Part shown: piece by piece, positions 13,533 to 25,334 of the stretch | How the letters are laid out: the number at the start of each line of letters is the position of its first letter | How positions within the stretch are numbered: the stretch's first letter is position 1 | Assembly (NCBI GenBank): GCA_004335635.1 | Contig: QAXH01006800.1 | Span: forward strand, 1 to 64,000 | Reading direction: 5' to 3' | DNA: 64,000 bases | Source of the DNA: Chloromonas sp. AAM2 | Taxonomy: Eukaryota > Chlorophyta > Chlorophyceae > Chlamydomonadales > Chlamydomonadaceae | Notes under the pieces: model-generated | Told to the model about the DNA's origin: nothing | The model's database searches: none | Seen by the model: the letters and a program-made list of their open reading frames with translations, nothing else | Translations under genes and position numbers: made by a program

Positions 13533-16500
13533 TTAGCAAGAAGCATCAACGCAAGCCATGGTCCGCTGCTCCGCCTCTGCCACCTCCTCGGCTGACAGGC
13601 TGGCAAACAGACCGCCTGCACACACGTACACAACCAACCGCATGTGTAAGACAGCAGACAGCTATGATGGTGATATGTCAAGTGACAGCTTGCTGTACAA
13701 GTGGCGGACAGCGTACTGTCACTGTTCGGAATTGAGTCCTTTACTTGAGTCCTGTACTTTTATGCTGAGCACGTGTGTGTCGTGTGCATGGGCTCATCAC
13801 TGCCCCAGGCACATACTGCTGGGCAGGACACAACAACCATGCCAGCAGCAGGCATGAAATGCTGGCACCGAGTTGATCTAGCTCCATTCCAACAAGTATC
13901 ATTCCTCTGTCCCAGGAGTGCTGTAGCTCCACATCCCCATGTCAACAAGCGCCTTGCACCGAGATTCAGTCATCATGGCACGTTGACACTCACCGCAGCA
14001 GGGGCATTCCTCATCGTCATCTTCAAAGCCAAACGCATCATCAGGCAGTGGAGCGCTGACAGGTGCTGCAAGGGAGGAGGCTAGCTGGGGCTTGCTCATT
14101 GCTTGTTCGCCGAACAGCCGAGCCTGGCCTGAACCGCCCTCCTCACGTGAAAGGAACGGGGAGGGGACGGGTTTAGGGAGTTCTGGCGCAGCGGCCGCAG
14201 CAGCCGCAGCAGCACCAGCCGGTTCAGCCTTGGGAGCTGGAGCCTTTGGGGCGGGGTCAGCGGGCTTGGCAGCCGATGCAGCAGCCTTTTCTGTGAGCAG
14301 AATACTGAATAACAACTTCAGAAAGCACCAAACGCAGACAGAAGGGACGGGGGGTTTTGAGCATCGAAATGTGCTAAATGATCGCCAGCCTGTTGCTGAC
14401 TATGGATCGTCTAGTTAGGCATGCCCAAGTATTTCAAGTGCTACCTCTACAGGGCCTACAATGCAGGTTTAAGTGCGACGTTGAGGGAGGAAGGGCACCT
14501 CGTTGGTGAACAGCGAGCTGGCACACAAACAGCCCTGGGCTTCATTATCTACCTGCCAACCCACCTGCTGCTGCAGAGGCAGCTGCCTTGTCCGCCGCTG
14601 CCTTCTGCACAGCCTCAAGACGAGCGCGAGCGGCCTCCGCGGCTTCCGCTGCGGCCTTTTGCGCTGCGGCACGCTCTGCAGCAGTCTTGCTGGCCTTCTG
14701 CGCAGCGGCCTCCAACTCCACACGGGCAGCGGCTGAGGCTTGGGCAGCAGCCTTCTCAGCTGCAGTCAGGCAGCAAGGCAGGGTTGGGAGCAGACTTTGG
14801 AAGTCAGCTTATCTATCGACTATGTTCAGGCATTGCAGATATACAGGGCACAGAGCACCAACTCGGCCATGGTGTTGACAAAAACATGGTTTGCATCCTA
14901 TACCACCGATCCTTCACGCTGCCAGGGGAACGAGCAACAACAGGCCTGGCTGCAGGCCAAGGCTTATGCAGTACATGCCATCACCGGCATGCTGGACATG
15001 ACATACCCCACATCGTTGGAGAAGCGTAGCATACAAACGCACCTGTCGCCCTGGTTGCCACCTCCTCTGCTGCCTTCTGCGCCGCCTGCGCCTCCTCCAT
15101 CAGCGCCTGTGCCTGTGCCAGCTTGGCAGCGGCTGACTTGGCAGCGGCCTCCTGGGCCCTGATCAGCTCAGCAGCGGACTGCTCAGCAGCAGCGGTCCGG
15201 GCAGACGCTGCAGGTGCATGAGAGCAGCTATAGGTTAAGCCTGAGCCCAGGGCTGCTATCACTTGAGCGATGAGAACAGGGTGCACGGTGTCAACGCAGC
15301 AGGGCACTTGGCAACACCATAGGGTCGCTTTGCCCCGCATACGACAAGCAACATGTGTGTGACTACACACCATTGCAATGGGGGTATGGAACATATGAAC
15401 TGGCTGCCATGGGCACGAAAAACTACACCTTGTGCACCACTGCTGCGGTTCCCCTTGGCCACTGGTCATAGACAGGCCCCCCTCACTTGAAATCTGCTAA
15501 GGCTTCTTTTTCTGGTCACATGGCTTTGACTTCCCCATCTAATGTTTGGATGCCTCACACCTTCAGCTGCCTTCTGTGAGGCTGCCTTGGCCACCGCCTG
15601 TGCCTCCACTGCTGCCTTGGTCTCTGCTGCGGCCTCAGCTGCCGCTTGCATGGCTGCCTTTTCAGCGGCCTCCTTTTCAGCAACCGCCTTTTCTGCCAGT
15701 ATGCGCTGTTCTGCCGCCCTTGCCTCAGCTGCAGCCTTTGCTTCAGCTGCCCGCTTTGCTTCAGCAGCTGCCTTTGCTTCAGCAGCTGCCTTTGCTTCAG
15801 CTGCTGCCTTCGCCTCGGCTGCCTGTTTGGCCTCAGCTGCAGCCCTTGCCTCGGCTTCCTTAGCCCTTGCCTCAGCAGCTGCCTTTGCATCGGCTGCTGC
15901 CTTTGCTTCAGCTTCCCTGGCCTTCGCCTCAGCTGCAGCCTTGGCCTCAGCTTCCTTAGCCTTCGCTTCAGCTGCAGCCTTGGCTTCTTGGGCTGCCCTC
16001 GCTTCAGCTGCCTGCTTGGCTTCAGCAGCTGCCTTTGCTTCAGCTGCCTGCTTGGCTTCAGCAGCTGCCTTTGCTTCAGCTGCCTGCTTGGCTTCAGCAG
16101 CTGCCTTTGCTTCAGCAGCTGCCTTGGCCTCAGCTGCTTGCTTGGCTTCTTCAGCTGCCTTCGCTTCAGCAGCTGCCTTGGCTTTGGCTGCTTCCTTGGC
16201 TTCAGCTTCAGCCTTTGCATCAGCTTCTGCCTTGGCCTCTGCAGCTGCCTTAGCTTCAGCTGCCTGCTTTGCTTCGACAGCAGCTTTGGCCTCGGCAGCA
16301 GCTTTGTCTGCAGCCGCCTTAGCTTCAACCGCAGCCTGCATATGCAAGCAACATCACAGTAAAAAGCCGTGACGTTGTTCAATTGTGTCACAGGGTACCA
16401 GAACCTTGTTTGCCAAACGCACACCCAGGTCAACTAGATGAATGGGCACAAGCGGTGACTCGGCACACGGTGAATGATGGCACGCTTGATCGGCAAGGTC

Positions 16501-18095
16501 AGTCTGAAGCAAATGGCCAGACCACACTCCATTCACGTTCAGGCAGCCACGCTAAGTTCTTACCTGTTCAGCCTTGGCAGCAACAGCAGCCTTGCCCTCT
16601 GGCGCGCTGTCCGCTGCCGGCTTAGGCGGCGCTGGAGTCACTGGCTTGGCTGGCTCTGCCACGGCTGTGGCTGCAGATGCAGCAGGTGGTGGAGCGGGCT
16701 TTGGCTGAAACTTGCTAAGGGACTCGGCTGGCACAACAGCCAGCAGCCTGTCCAGAGCTGAAATGGCATCTGTTGCACGTGCCTCGCCCACTGACTTGTC
16801 CACAGACACGTTGTTTTGAATGGCGCCTTTCAGCACCTGCGGCAACAAGTGGCCAAACCAGCAGCAATCAATTCAAGCAATGTCCCTTTTTACATTACAC
16901 TGCATAGCAGGTGCCAAGAGCCATGCTGTTCATGCCATCCGCTCATTGATCTGCAACATGCACTTTGAAGCTACAAGCCAGCGATTCCTGTGTCCTCAGT
17001 AGGTGTACGTCCAGCTGCACCCTGATGATTGCAAGCTGCTGCCTACCGAGGTACTCTAAGGCCCCCGCTGTATGCTCGAGGTAAGCTGTATGCTGGAGTA
17101 TGCTCAAGGTAGCCGAGCTGTCCACTGTCACTGTGCCGCATTGATCATCATGCTGTCCACCTAACAATGGCAGTACAGCACCATTCGATTGACACAGCCT
17201 AAATGCTTCATGCCGAGCACATGTACACCACGGCATTGCACACTTTGTGTACACACCTCCTTTCCCAGCCAGAAAGCTGTGTCACACGTACCTGATCAAA
17301 AGCCTCCAAGGCCCGGAAGAATTGGGACACAAGCTGGTAACTACCGAGGTCCCTCTTGGAGATGACTGCAAAGTCACCCAGTGCACGCACACTGTTGCGC
17401 TGCCCCCCAAATGGACCAGAAAGGAGAAGCTCATGTGCAGCACGCGGGTCATCGAATTGAATCTGCAGCAGGCATGAAAACAACTTAAGACCTACTGACA
17501 TCTGTCCTCGAGGCACTAGAGCATGCAACGTAATGGAAGCAAAGGGGAAAGCAGGAAGGCTGCAGTTGACTTCAACGCCATGAGCAGAGAAGCAGATGAT
17601 GAAATTGCATCTGAACCAGTGGATAGGATAGTTATAGCGGGCGTGTGGCGGGCGGGTCGTGCCGCTACTCACCTTTGCGGCATCGGAAATCTGCTCGCGA
17701 GCTTTGAGCACCAGGGGTAGGTAAGTGTCTAACTGAGCAGCCGCGCGCGAGACCGAAGCAGTTTGGTAGATTTCTTGGCATTTATACTTGTCCAAAGCCT
17801 GGGCTGAGCCACTGCTTCCCATTATCACCATCGCTGCCAATCCAGCGCTCGCAACACCTGCCCAGCTTGGTTGATGTGTGGTTTGTGTATCCCCGCTATG
17901 CGGTACTTCGTGGCTTGATGGGTGGGTCTGGCCTGCCTGGATGCTAGTGCCACGCATCCGATGCTGCTGTCGTCCGTGCTGACAGGGAGTCACCATGCTG
18001 TGAGCTCGAGATGCTACAGGCATCCGGGCAGTGAGCGAGGGCATGCCGATCTTGTTCATCAGCTTGTTGCTTCCGATGCTGGTTTCCAATGCCAT
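13533..18095 (-). CDS. Thylakoid-lumen-targeted protein with TolA-like Ala/Lys/Glu helix and Cys-rich tail (unknown function)
   Basis: Eight exons (minus): 17673-18095, 17292-17462, 16564-16836, 15561-16335, 15043-15207, 14565-14759, 13994-14290, 13533-13615; all phases close, 793 residues. Residues 1-78 are rich in Ser/Arg/His like a chloroplast transit peptide; 79-100 are hydrophobic and end in AQA before LDKY, a thylakoid-processing-peptidase-type site, without twin Arg, so Sec-type import is likely. Residues 101 to about 235 form a domain (LDTYLPLVLKARE, then LLLSGPFGGQRNSVRALGDF, then AISALDRLLAVVP) shared with the protein at 49621-51297. A Pro/Ala hinge follows, then about 380 residues of AEAKAAAEAK-type heptad-like repeats predicting a long helix, like TolA or single alpha-helix domains. 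The end is acidic and Cys-rich: EECPCC at 761-766, joined to a short Cys-containing last exon. I do not know its function. Confidence 0.78.
15561..16335 (-). repeat. Coding AEAK repeat exon
   Basis: The 775-bp exon encodes dozens of near-identical five-residue units of the type (A/E)-A-K-(A/Q)-A. At DNA level it is a run of CTTCAGCAGCTGCCTTTG-like units on the plus strand. The long antisense frames over it come only from this composition. Confidence 0.9.
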
Positions 18096-18608
18096 TGCGC
18101 TACCAATGAGTTTACTGTGCTGAGTTTCTGATTGGTGCTCTCGGCACACTCGTTCTAGAAGTTCTCCAACAACGAATGGCGATGGCTATCTAGATGCTCA
18201 GAGATTGGCACTAATCATCGAAACACAAGAGACTGCTGGCCGATGAGACGAGCCGCACATTCAAGGTGGTGGTTGACCCGTTTCTTTTTTGGGAATCACC
18301 TACAAGTCCACAGCAAGCTCGTGAGAGCTGCTTGCTTCTACTGATTGCATCATGTCCATGCTATCGTGCTCTGCCAGCCCTTGGCCAAACAAGGAGAAAA
18401 GATGAAAATGCCTCGGCATTGAGTTCGCATCGCCATACACACTATAACCACATGTACTTTCGACAGCTCGTGCCGGCGAGGCGAGTTTTGCCCGGCCGTA
18501 CCTGTACTTAGCCGTACCCCCCCACCTTTGACCCACACCGGATGTGAGATACGACTTTTGACTCTTATATGTGTCGCAGTTGGGTAGTGCTTGTAGGCCT
18601 AATTTGAA
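18096..18608. promoter_or_regulatory. Divergent intergenic region (513 bp)
   Basis: Separates the start codons of the lumenal-protein gene (-) and the EF-hand gene (+), so it must hold both promoters and 5' leaders. I recognise no specific element. Confidence 0.6.
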
Positions 18609-20002
18609 ATGGCTGCCAACCGCAGCATCTGGCGCACCAAACGGAGGTTCAGACAGGCCTGTCAGGCACCCCTGATAGCGCCTGCTACAGATGGTTGGCT
18701 TGGAACACCTGCTGAATCAGCGTCCCTCGAGCAGCGCACGAGCTCATATATGCTCCCTCCATGTTATGCAGGTAAGCGTCATGCGCTGGGGCACCCTGAC
18801 GACAGCTACAGCCTTTTGATCACACTCATCTCTCTCTGGACCGACCTGGTTCAACCATGATGCTATGCTCTGCCCAGACGGCAGCGGGATCTTTTGTTAC
18901 ATGTTTGTACACATGTTTGTACACAGGATACCTACAGGGTGACACGTGCACCTTCTCACTTCTTGTGCCATTCAGCTCCAGGGCAAAGTTTGCACTCTTT
19001 TCTGCACCCAGTTCCAGACTCTGCTCATGCTGCACAGGCACTTCGTTCAGAGTGGTTGCGCAAGCATGGATATGCCGTCCCTGCTCCACCCTTGTCTGCA
19101 GCCTCAAAGGCGGAAATTGAAGATTGTTTTGCGTGAGTGCACCAGTATGCTGTACCAACTTGCAGTGTGGAATAGTGCAATGCCAAATACTCTTCCCAGA
19201 ATGGGCTCTTGCAGCACAGAACCATCTTGCAGTGCTGAGTATTATCGCTTGACCAGGTTCATGGCGTAAAGTAGTAGATAGGTCGCAGAAGCTGGAATGA
19301 GGCGTACAGTATCAGCAGTCATGGTTGTGGCTTGGGTCAACCCAACGTGTATCATCAGTGCTGAATACTCTCGCAAACGGACTCGCGCCGTGCTGGATAC
19401 TCTGCAATGGGATGACAGGTTGCCACCATTGGAACGAGGCGTGCGGTTTCAGCAGTCCAGTTTGTGTGCATGGGGATGGTCACCATCTAGACTCTGGCAC
19501 CTGTCTGTCTGCAGGTTGATGGACAGCGATGGCTCAGGCGTGATCGACATGGCGGAGATTGCCGACGCCTTCAAGACATGCGGGATTGCCATCAACAAGG
19601 CTGATGTGAAGGCGTTGCTGCATGACTGCGATCCTCAGGTGTGCCGGGAGTCCACAGCTCTCAACCTCAATTCGCCAATGCAACGACATGCTTGGCAGCC
19701 TGCGTTCTCTTTGCTATCTTTGTGGCTGATTTTAGACCCAAGCCTGTTGACTGAAGGACGACTTCGTCTGAGTCACTGTGCAGTAAACTTTGCAAGCATG
19801 CAGTTGCAACAACGCCTTGCATGCCTGGCCTCACGCTTGACGCACTCCATGGACACAGAACACGGGGGAGATTGACTTTGAGGCGTTTGCGAGTTTGATG
19901 GGCTCTGCGCTGAAGCTGGACCGCAGGGGCATGGCAGCAGGCAACTCCCGCTCTTTCAATCGGAGGCACAAGCCACTGACTAGCCAGGTGCGTTGCAGCA
20001 CG

Positions 20003-20062
<60 letters not shown>

Positions 20063-20102
20063 NNNNNNNNNNNNNNNNNNNNNNNNNNNNNNNNNNNNNC
20101 AA

Positions 20103-20164
<62 letters not shown>

Positions 20165-23100
20165 ACACACACATCACACACACATCACACACACACACAC
20201 ACACACACACCACACACACACACACAACCAGAGTAAAGAAACTACAAGAGATACAGAATAACATGCCATTTAAAACTCGTGTTAATGATGATCATGCTGA
20301 GTTTACTTACACGGTGGAACTGCAAATGGCAGGTGCTGAGCACAGACGTTCAGCTTTCCACAGCCAGCCCGATTTGAAAATATGAGTACCATTAAGTCGT
20401 AGACGGAAGTCACGCGACATGAACCCATACTCTCACTTGATACATGTTTTGTCTCACTCATGCAGACCCAGGTGGGCTTTACGGACGCTGTTCGCGCGTA
20501 CAGGTGGGCAGCTAAGCACTGTCCACCATCAGCAACTTTTTGGACTCCGTTGCCTGTCATGACACTGTAAATGTCCATAGCTTGCAGGTCTTGCTAGCTG
20601 GTATGTAGGTCTTGCTAGCTGGTATTTGAACAGATAAGTTTTCTCATGGACCAAGAGACTGCCGTGCCTTGCCAGATCCTGCAGCGCTTTCACCTGTGTA
20701 TTGCTCTGCGTTCCTGTACTTGCACAGGCGCAAGAAATTGATCCAATCCCTTGAGGAGGGAGGGGATTCCCGAGAGAAGGTGACGGAGCAGCATGAGCGC
20801 ACACACGCGCTGATGCAGGAGGAGATGCACAGGCTCAGGGAGAGGGTGAGTGCTTGCCTACTGCTGGACGTACTATTAGTGTGTTTTGCCTTTGATGAAG
20901 GTCTTTGAATTGGTTCAAATTGTTTCAAGTTGTAGTAAGTGTTGGCTCAGGGAAGGGCTCACTAGCCGAATAGGTTGCAGAGTACCTGCTGCAGATGTTT
21001 ACTCATCAGGGTGCCGATGTCACCCTGCAGCTGCGAGTTGATGCGGCGTTGGCCCGGGAGAGGACACGGCGCAACGCCGGTGTAGGCAACGGCTCGATAC
21101 TTACCCGGTCTGACAGCTTTCGCAAGACCAAGGTGAGCGACTGTGGATGCATTATTGGCTGACCTGGAAGCAAAGCCATGCGGCAGGATGCGTCAACTGA
21201 TGTCAATCGAGTTGAGCTATAGGCCATCGAGCGGCCTGCTGATTCGAAGCATGTGGTAATGCTGTGTACAGGCGCGCGAACGCCTGCGCGCAATTGTCAA
21301 CGACACAGAAGGCTCATCAGTCGCAACCTTGGACAAGCATGTAAGCACTTTGTCATCTGCCAAACAATCAATCGACAAACCCAATGCAATTCTACCAGAA
21401 CAGAGGGATAACGACGCCGACTTGGATCTGGAGGACGGTCAACATTGCATTGCGGCAAAAATGCAGCTGTTTGGTAACCACCTACTCCAGCACACTACGC
21501 TGGCGATTGAGGCAGGCCCATCCGATCGCGAGCCTGAGGCCTTGGAGATGGCAGCCGCTGCCGATATCGATCTACCCACGCGCTTGAACCTCCAGGGACA
21601 GGTGCAGGTCAACTGGAACGCTCTCAGGCCCCTGGAGGCGCACAAGGTCAGTTGACTGGCCACAGCCGACGACCATGAAAATAAACTGCACGTGCGGCTC
21701 TCAGCGATCTCAGTAGATCTGACCTCCTTTATCTGTCATCAGCCAGTGTTTCAAAGGACTGCTACTAGATCGATGTGCTTGTTTTGTTTGCGACAACTGC
21801 TACTCGCCTGTCTGCATGCGCAGAGCAATCTGCTGGAATCAAGTCTTGCTGCGCGTGTCAGGCTTGTCAGCAGCACGTCGCCACATCCACAGCAAACCAT
21901 GTCCGTCTGCTACAGCAACTACAGCAGCGCGCCCAGTAGCCCATTCACACACAGCGCGCGTAACCAGCAACAATATCTACTCTCATCCTGCAGCAGCAGC
22001 GTGAGCGAATTGTGGCCAGCGGAGCGAAACTTGGAGCGCCAGCCATCCGCAAGCACTGAAAAGCCAAGCAACTCCCACAAGCCAACGCCTGGCAGTAGAA
22101 GCGGTGCTGCCTCTCCAGCATGCATTCGTGCATGCAGTGCAGAAGCGCCTGTAGCAAGCCCCAAGAACGCTGCCAGATGTTCCAGACCTGCAGCAGGCAT
22201 ACAGGATAAGGGAGGCAATCGCATTCATGCAGGCCGATACGCGAGCCACCAGGACGAGCGATCACCGGGCGAAAACACAGTAGCATCCAAAGTGTTAGGA
22301 GCTGTCGATGCCTTCTTCACGAGTCTGCAAGGCCGAGTGGACGTAGAGGTGAGGATGAGAAACTGAACGGGTGACAAGGATGAGGGATTAAAAGGGTGGC
22401 AAGTGGTGCGACAGGATGGCAAGGAGTGTTTGAGCGTGGCAACGGAGCACATCTGGGCAGCAATCATCACACACGGCCAACGAGCCACTGTTTGGGTTAG
22501 CGTCATCGGGTTGGGTTGCATTACTACTGTATGGAGGTGACATAGTGTCACAGTTAAGCCGCTCAAGATGTGACATCCATCGCATCTTCAGTTTAGCACG
22601 ATTGCAATTGTTTGCTCCCACGACTGTATCAATGTGCACGATGGTTGTATTCAACCGTCCGTGACGGTTGTATTCATGACATGTACATGCACATGTGCAA
22701 CATTTACAGGAGGCCAAGACACACATGCAACAGCGGCGTGCCCTCATGAGCTCGCCTCCATGCAAGCCCAGCACAGATCCATTCATGGCCATGTTCTGTC
22801 AGACAAACAGCCGCGTGGGGACACCTAGCCTCAGCCAAGGCAGCCGGCCCACATCACGTGCTGCTGGCTGCAGTCCTGCAGTTGGCAACCAACCATTGCA
22901 TTGTCAGCACAGCCAACCGCAGCACCAGCAGCCATGGCTCAAGCCCTCAAGTGCAAGCCGTGCGGGCAGGCTGATACACCGCTCTAGTGCTCCTACAATA
23001 TCCCATGCCTTTGGAATGCACCAGTCTACAAAGGCTGACGCCCACATGGCCTTTAATCCATCATCCGACCAGCGGTTGTTGTCCCTCACGGCTGGCAGCG

Positions 23101-24077
23101 ACCGGCAACACAAGCAAACCAGCCAATATACCACCCTAGCATTGAGGCCGAGCCAGCCCATGTCGTCGACTGCTCGGTCCTCAAGCCCCCTGCCTACCTC
23201 ACCTACAGCAAGAGATGCACTGACAGGTTTAGAGAGAAACGCACTGGACATGCAGGTCAGGCATGCTGTGCATCATGCCCTTGCGCTAAAAGCCGGCATA
23301 GGCGAGTGCAGCGATTTGCCTTCCTTTGCTTCTATACCTGACCCAATGGCCCATGGGCTGGCCTCCCAGACCATCAGGCAAGCGGGTGGTTTGGCCGACA
23401 TTGATGATTCCCAAGCAGAAGTCAGTGAAAAGGTAGAGCAGCAGGCGCTCACGGTCAGGTGCACTCATCCATATCCAGTGGCACCTGACCCACGTGCACA
23501 AGATTTCCCTGTCCAAGCAAACGCACTTGTCCTTCAGACATTAGATGAGTTTGAGCAGCAGGGGCACGAGCAGCCCCAGCACCAATCATTTCAGCAGGTC
23601 ATACATGAGGTACCTGACCAGCCAAGGCATTTAAGGTCAGCCTCGCCTCCTTTACAGGACCCTAGACAGCACCAGAGGGTGCCAGCCTCACAGACATGGG
23701 CATCATCTCTGCGTACAGACATGAACTGCCATAGCGCTAGCGCCACGGGATGGAATGCTAGGAGTGAGGCTGCTCTCAGACCGCACTCCAGCTGCGCAGT
23801 GGAGGCAGTGGCAGCAGCAGCATTGCAGGGAAATGTGGCATGGCACAGCGGTGTGCTGGCCTTGAGCCCAGCCAAGAGACCAGGGGCACTGTCAGCTGCA
23901 AACAGCGCTGGGACTGAGTTGCTATCTGTTCTGCAAAAGCTACAGCGGGATAAGGTTGACAAGGCGCGTGATGGGCTTCCTCAGCAGATTCTGTACGATG
24001 TCTTGCAGCAGCGCAAGTCCTCCAAACGCACTGCCATAACCATTGAACCAGTGCTGCGCGCTAAATTCAGCACCTGA
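18609..24077 (+). CDS. EF-hand protein with coiled coil and long low-complexity C-terminus
   Basis: Ten exons in phase: 18609-18771, 19012-19132, 19515-19638, 19859-19987, 20466-20503, 20728-20845, 20995-21132, 21272-21646, 21824-22348, 22710-24077; 1032 residues. Residues 98-109 are a canonical Ca-binding loop (DSDGSGVIDMAE). The paired second loop, 134-145 (DPQNTGEIDFEA), lacks acid at position 12 and has Gln at position 3, so it probably binds calcium weakly or not at all. Arg/Glu-rich segments around residues 185-270 suggest coiled coil. From about residue 300 the sequence is Ser/Gln/Pro/His-rich and probably disordered. Exon 20466-20503 is only 38 bp. The acceptor at 20995 could instead be 21031, also in frame. 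No enzymatic domain is seen; a calcium-responsive scaffold is the most one can infer. Confidence 0.8.
20003..20232. repeat. (CA)n microsatellite interrupted by an N gap
   Basis: A CA-dinucleotide tract flanks the unknown bases at 20063-20099 on both sides, inside the EF-hand gene intron between 19987 and 20466. The gap is best explained by failure to assemble through the repeat; true length unknown. Confidence 0.95.
20063..20099. other. Assembly gap (37 N)
   Basis: Run of N inside the CA microsatellite. It is intronic, so no coding sequence of the EF-hand gene appears lost. Confidence 0.98.
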
Positions 24078-25334
24078 TATGGACACTGGCTTTCTACCCC
24101 GGCCAAACTGTACTGTGTAGACCAAAGCACTGTTTGACATAGACAGTCCTGGACTGGCTACTTGTGCATTTGACTCATTTGGTCGTAGCATAGATCTGCA
24201 AGTGCCAGTTACGATTTGGCCCTGACCAGTTATGGTTCCTTTTATTCAGTCAGACATAGCGTAGTGGACAAGGTCTAGGTTACAAGGAGGGAGTGCACAC
24301 CAAGAAGCACGTCCAACGCAAATAATAACTACTTGCGCAAATTGCCAGGCAGCACCTAATGTCTCAGCCAGGGCACCTAATGTAATGTCTCACAGCAGAA
24401 GGCAGTCAAGCTTGTAAAGGGTCGAGCGCACCACTGGTCACGGTTGCACTGTCAAGCTCGAAGAGCACGTACATGTTGCAGTGTGCATCATTTTAAGCAC
24501 CTCCACATGGTTCACCAAGCAGATAAGTAGGGTAAGGTAGAGTTTGGATTCAGGTCCATGTCAACGCAACCTAAAAGTAGTGCAGCAGTAGTAGTGTGGA
24601 CAAGGCTACAAACGCAAAGAATTAAGCGAACGTAGCATGCCCTCCGCACGCTGAATACGGTGGCTGTTCCACATGAAAATGGATCTGAATGTTGCATATC
24701 GCGGCCTGGTGTTTCCTATCAAGGATAGTTGTCAGTTCCCATGACCAGCATGGCCCATGTCAAGTTGTCACACGTCTGCGTGGGGCTTGACTGCAGGTCT
24801 TCTATTGGAAAAGGCATCCTCGCAAAACTGTAATCATATCTACGTTGTCATCAGTGAGAACTCTAGCAAGATGTCCTGACAGCATGCAGAATGGCATGCC
24901 TGTTGTGACGCAACCGGCAACTTCATGTTGGCAAGCATGGCAACGTCATTGAGGCCTGCAAGGCAAGCACGTGCTTATGAATCTGTCGCCCTACTGTCCG
25001 GTAGTAAAGGTGGTGATTCCAATTGGGTCCAACTGGGACCAGTCTTCTGTGTCCTGAACATGATAAGCTACAAAGGAACAACCACAGCCCTCGGGGAGAA
25101 GCGTTCATCTGCATTGGAACGTGATCAAGGGAGCATTCGCTTGATTTGAAAACGAGTCCGGTTGGCTCATCCAACGTGGTGCCCGCAAATCTCACGACTC
25201 GAACGACGTGGTGTGGGGTCTAGGTCAAGGAGATGGAACAAACCATGTTGCGCATTTGCGAGCAGCAGTATGCTGTCAACAGCCTTTGCAAGGTTTTGAG
25301 AACGACATTGTGACAACTACCGTGTGTCAATCGG
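24078..25334. other. Intergenic region between convergent genes
   Basis: Holds the 3' ends of the EF-hand gene (+) and the RING-SRA-RING gene (-). TGTAA words suitable as chlorophyte polyadenylation signals occur at 24381-24385 (+) and, as TTACA, at 24280-24284 (-); both are weak evidence. No gene recognised. Confidence 0.5.

Noticed and set aside
15542..16372. Long plus-strand open frame (276 codons, Ala/Ser-rich) and further long frames over the same stretch
   Set aside because: They are antisense or shifted readings of the AEAK-repeat exon of the minus-strand lumenal gene; the low-complexity repeat keeps all frames open.
19667..20385. Frames encoding runs of Thr-His or Cys-Val across the CA tract
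   Set aside because: Translation of the CA/TG microsatellite and the N gap, inside an intron.
21983..22286. Minus-strand frames opposite exon 21824-22348
   Set aside because: Shadows of the Ser-rich EF-hand gene exon; the sense strand connects in phase to its neighbours.
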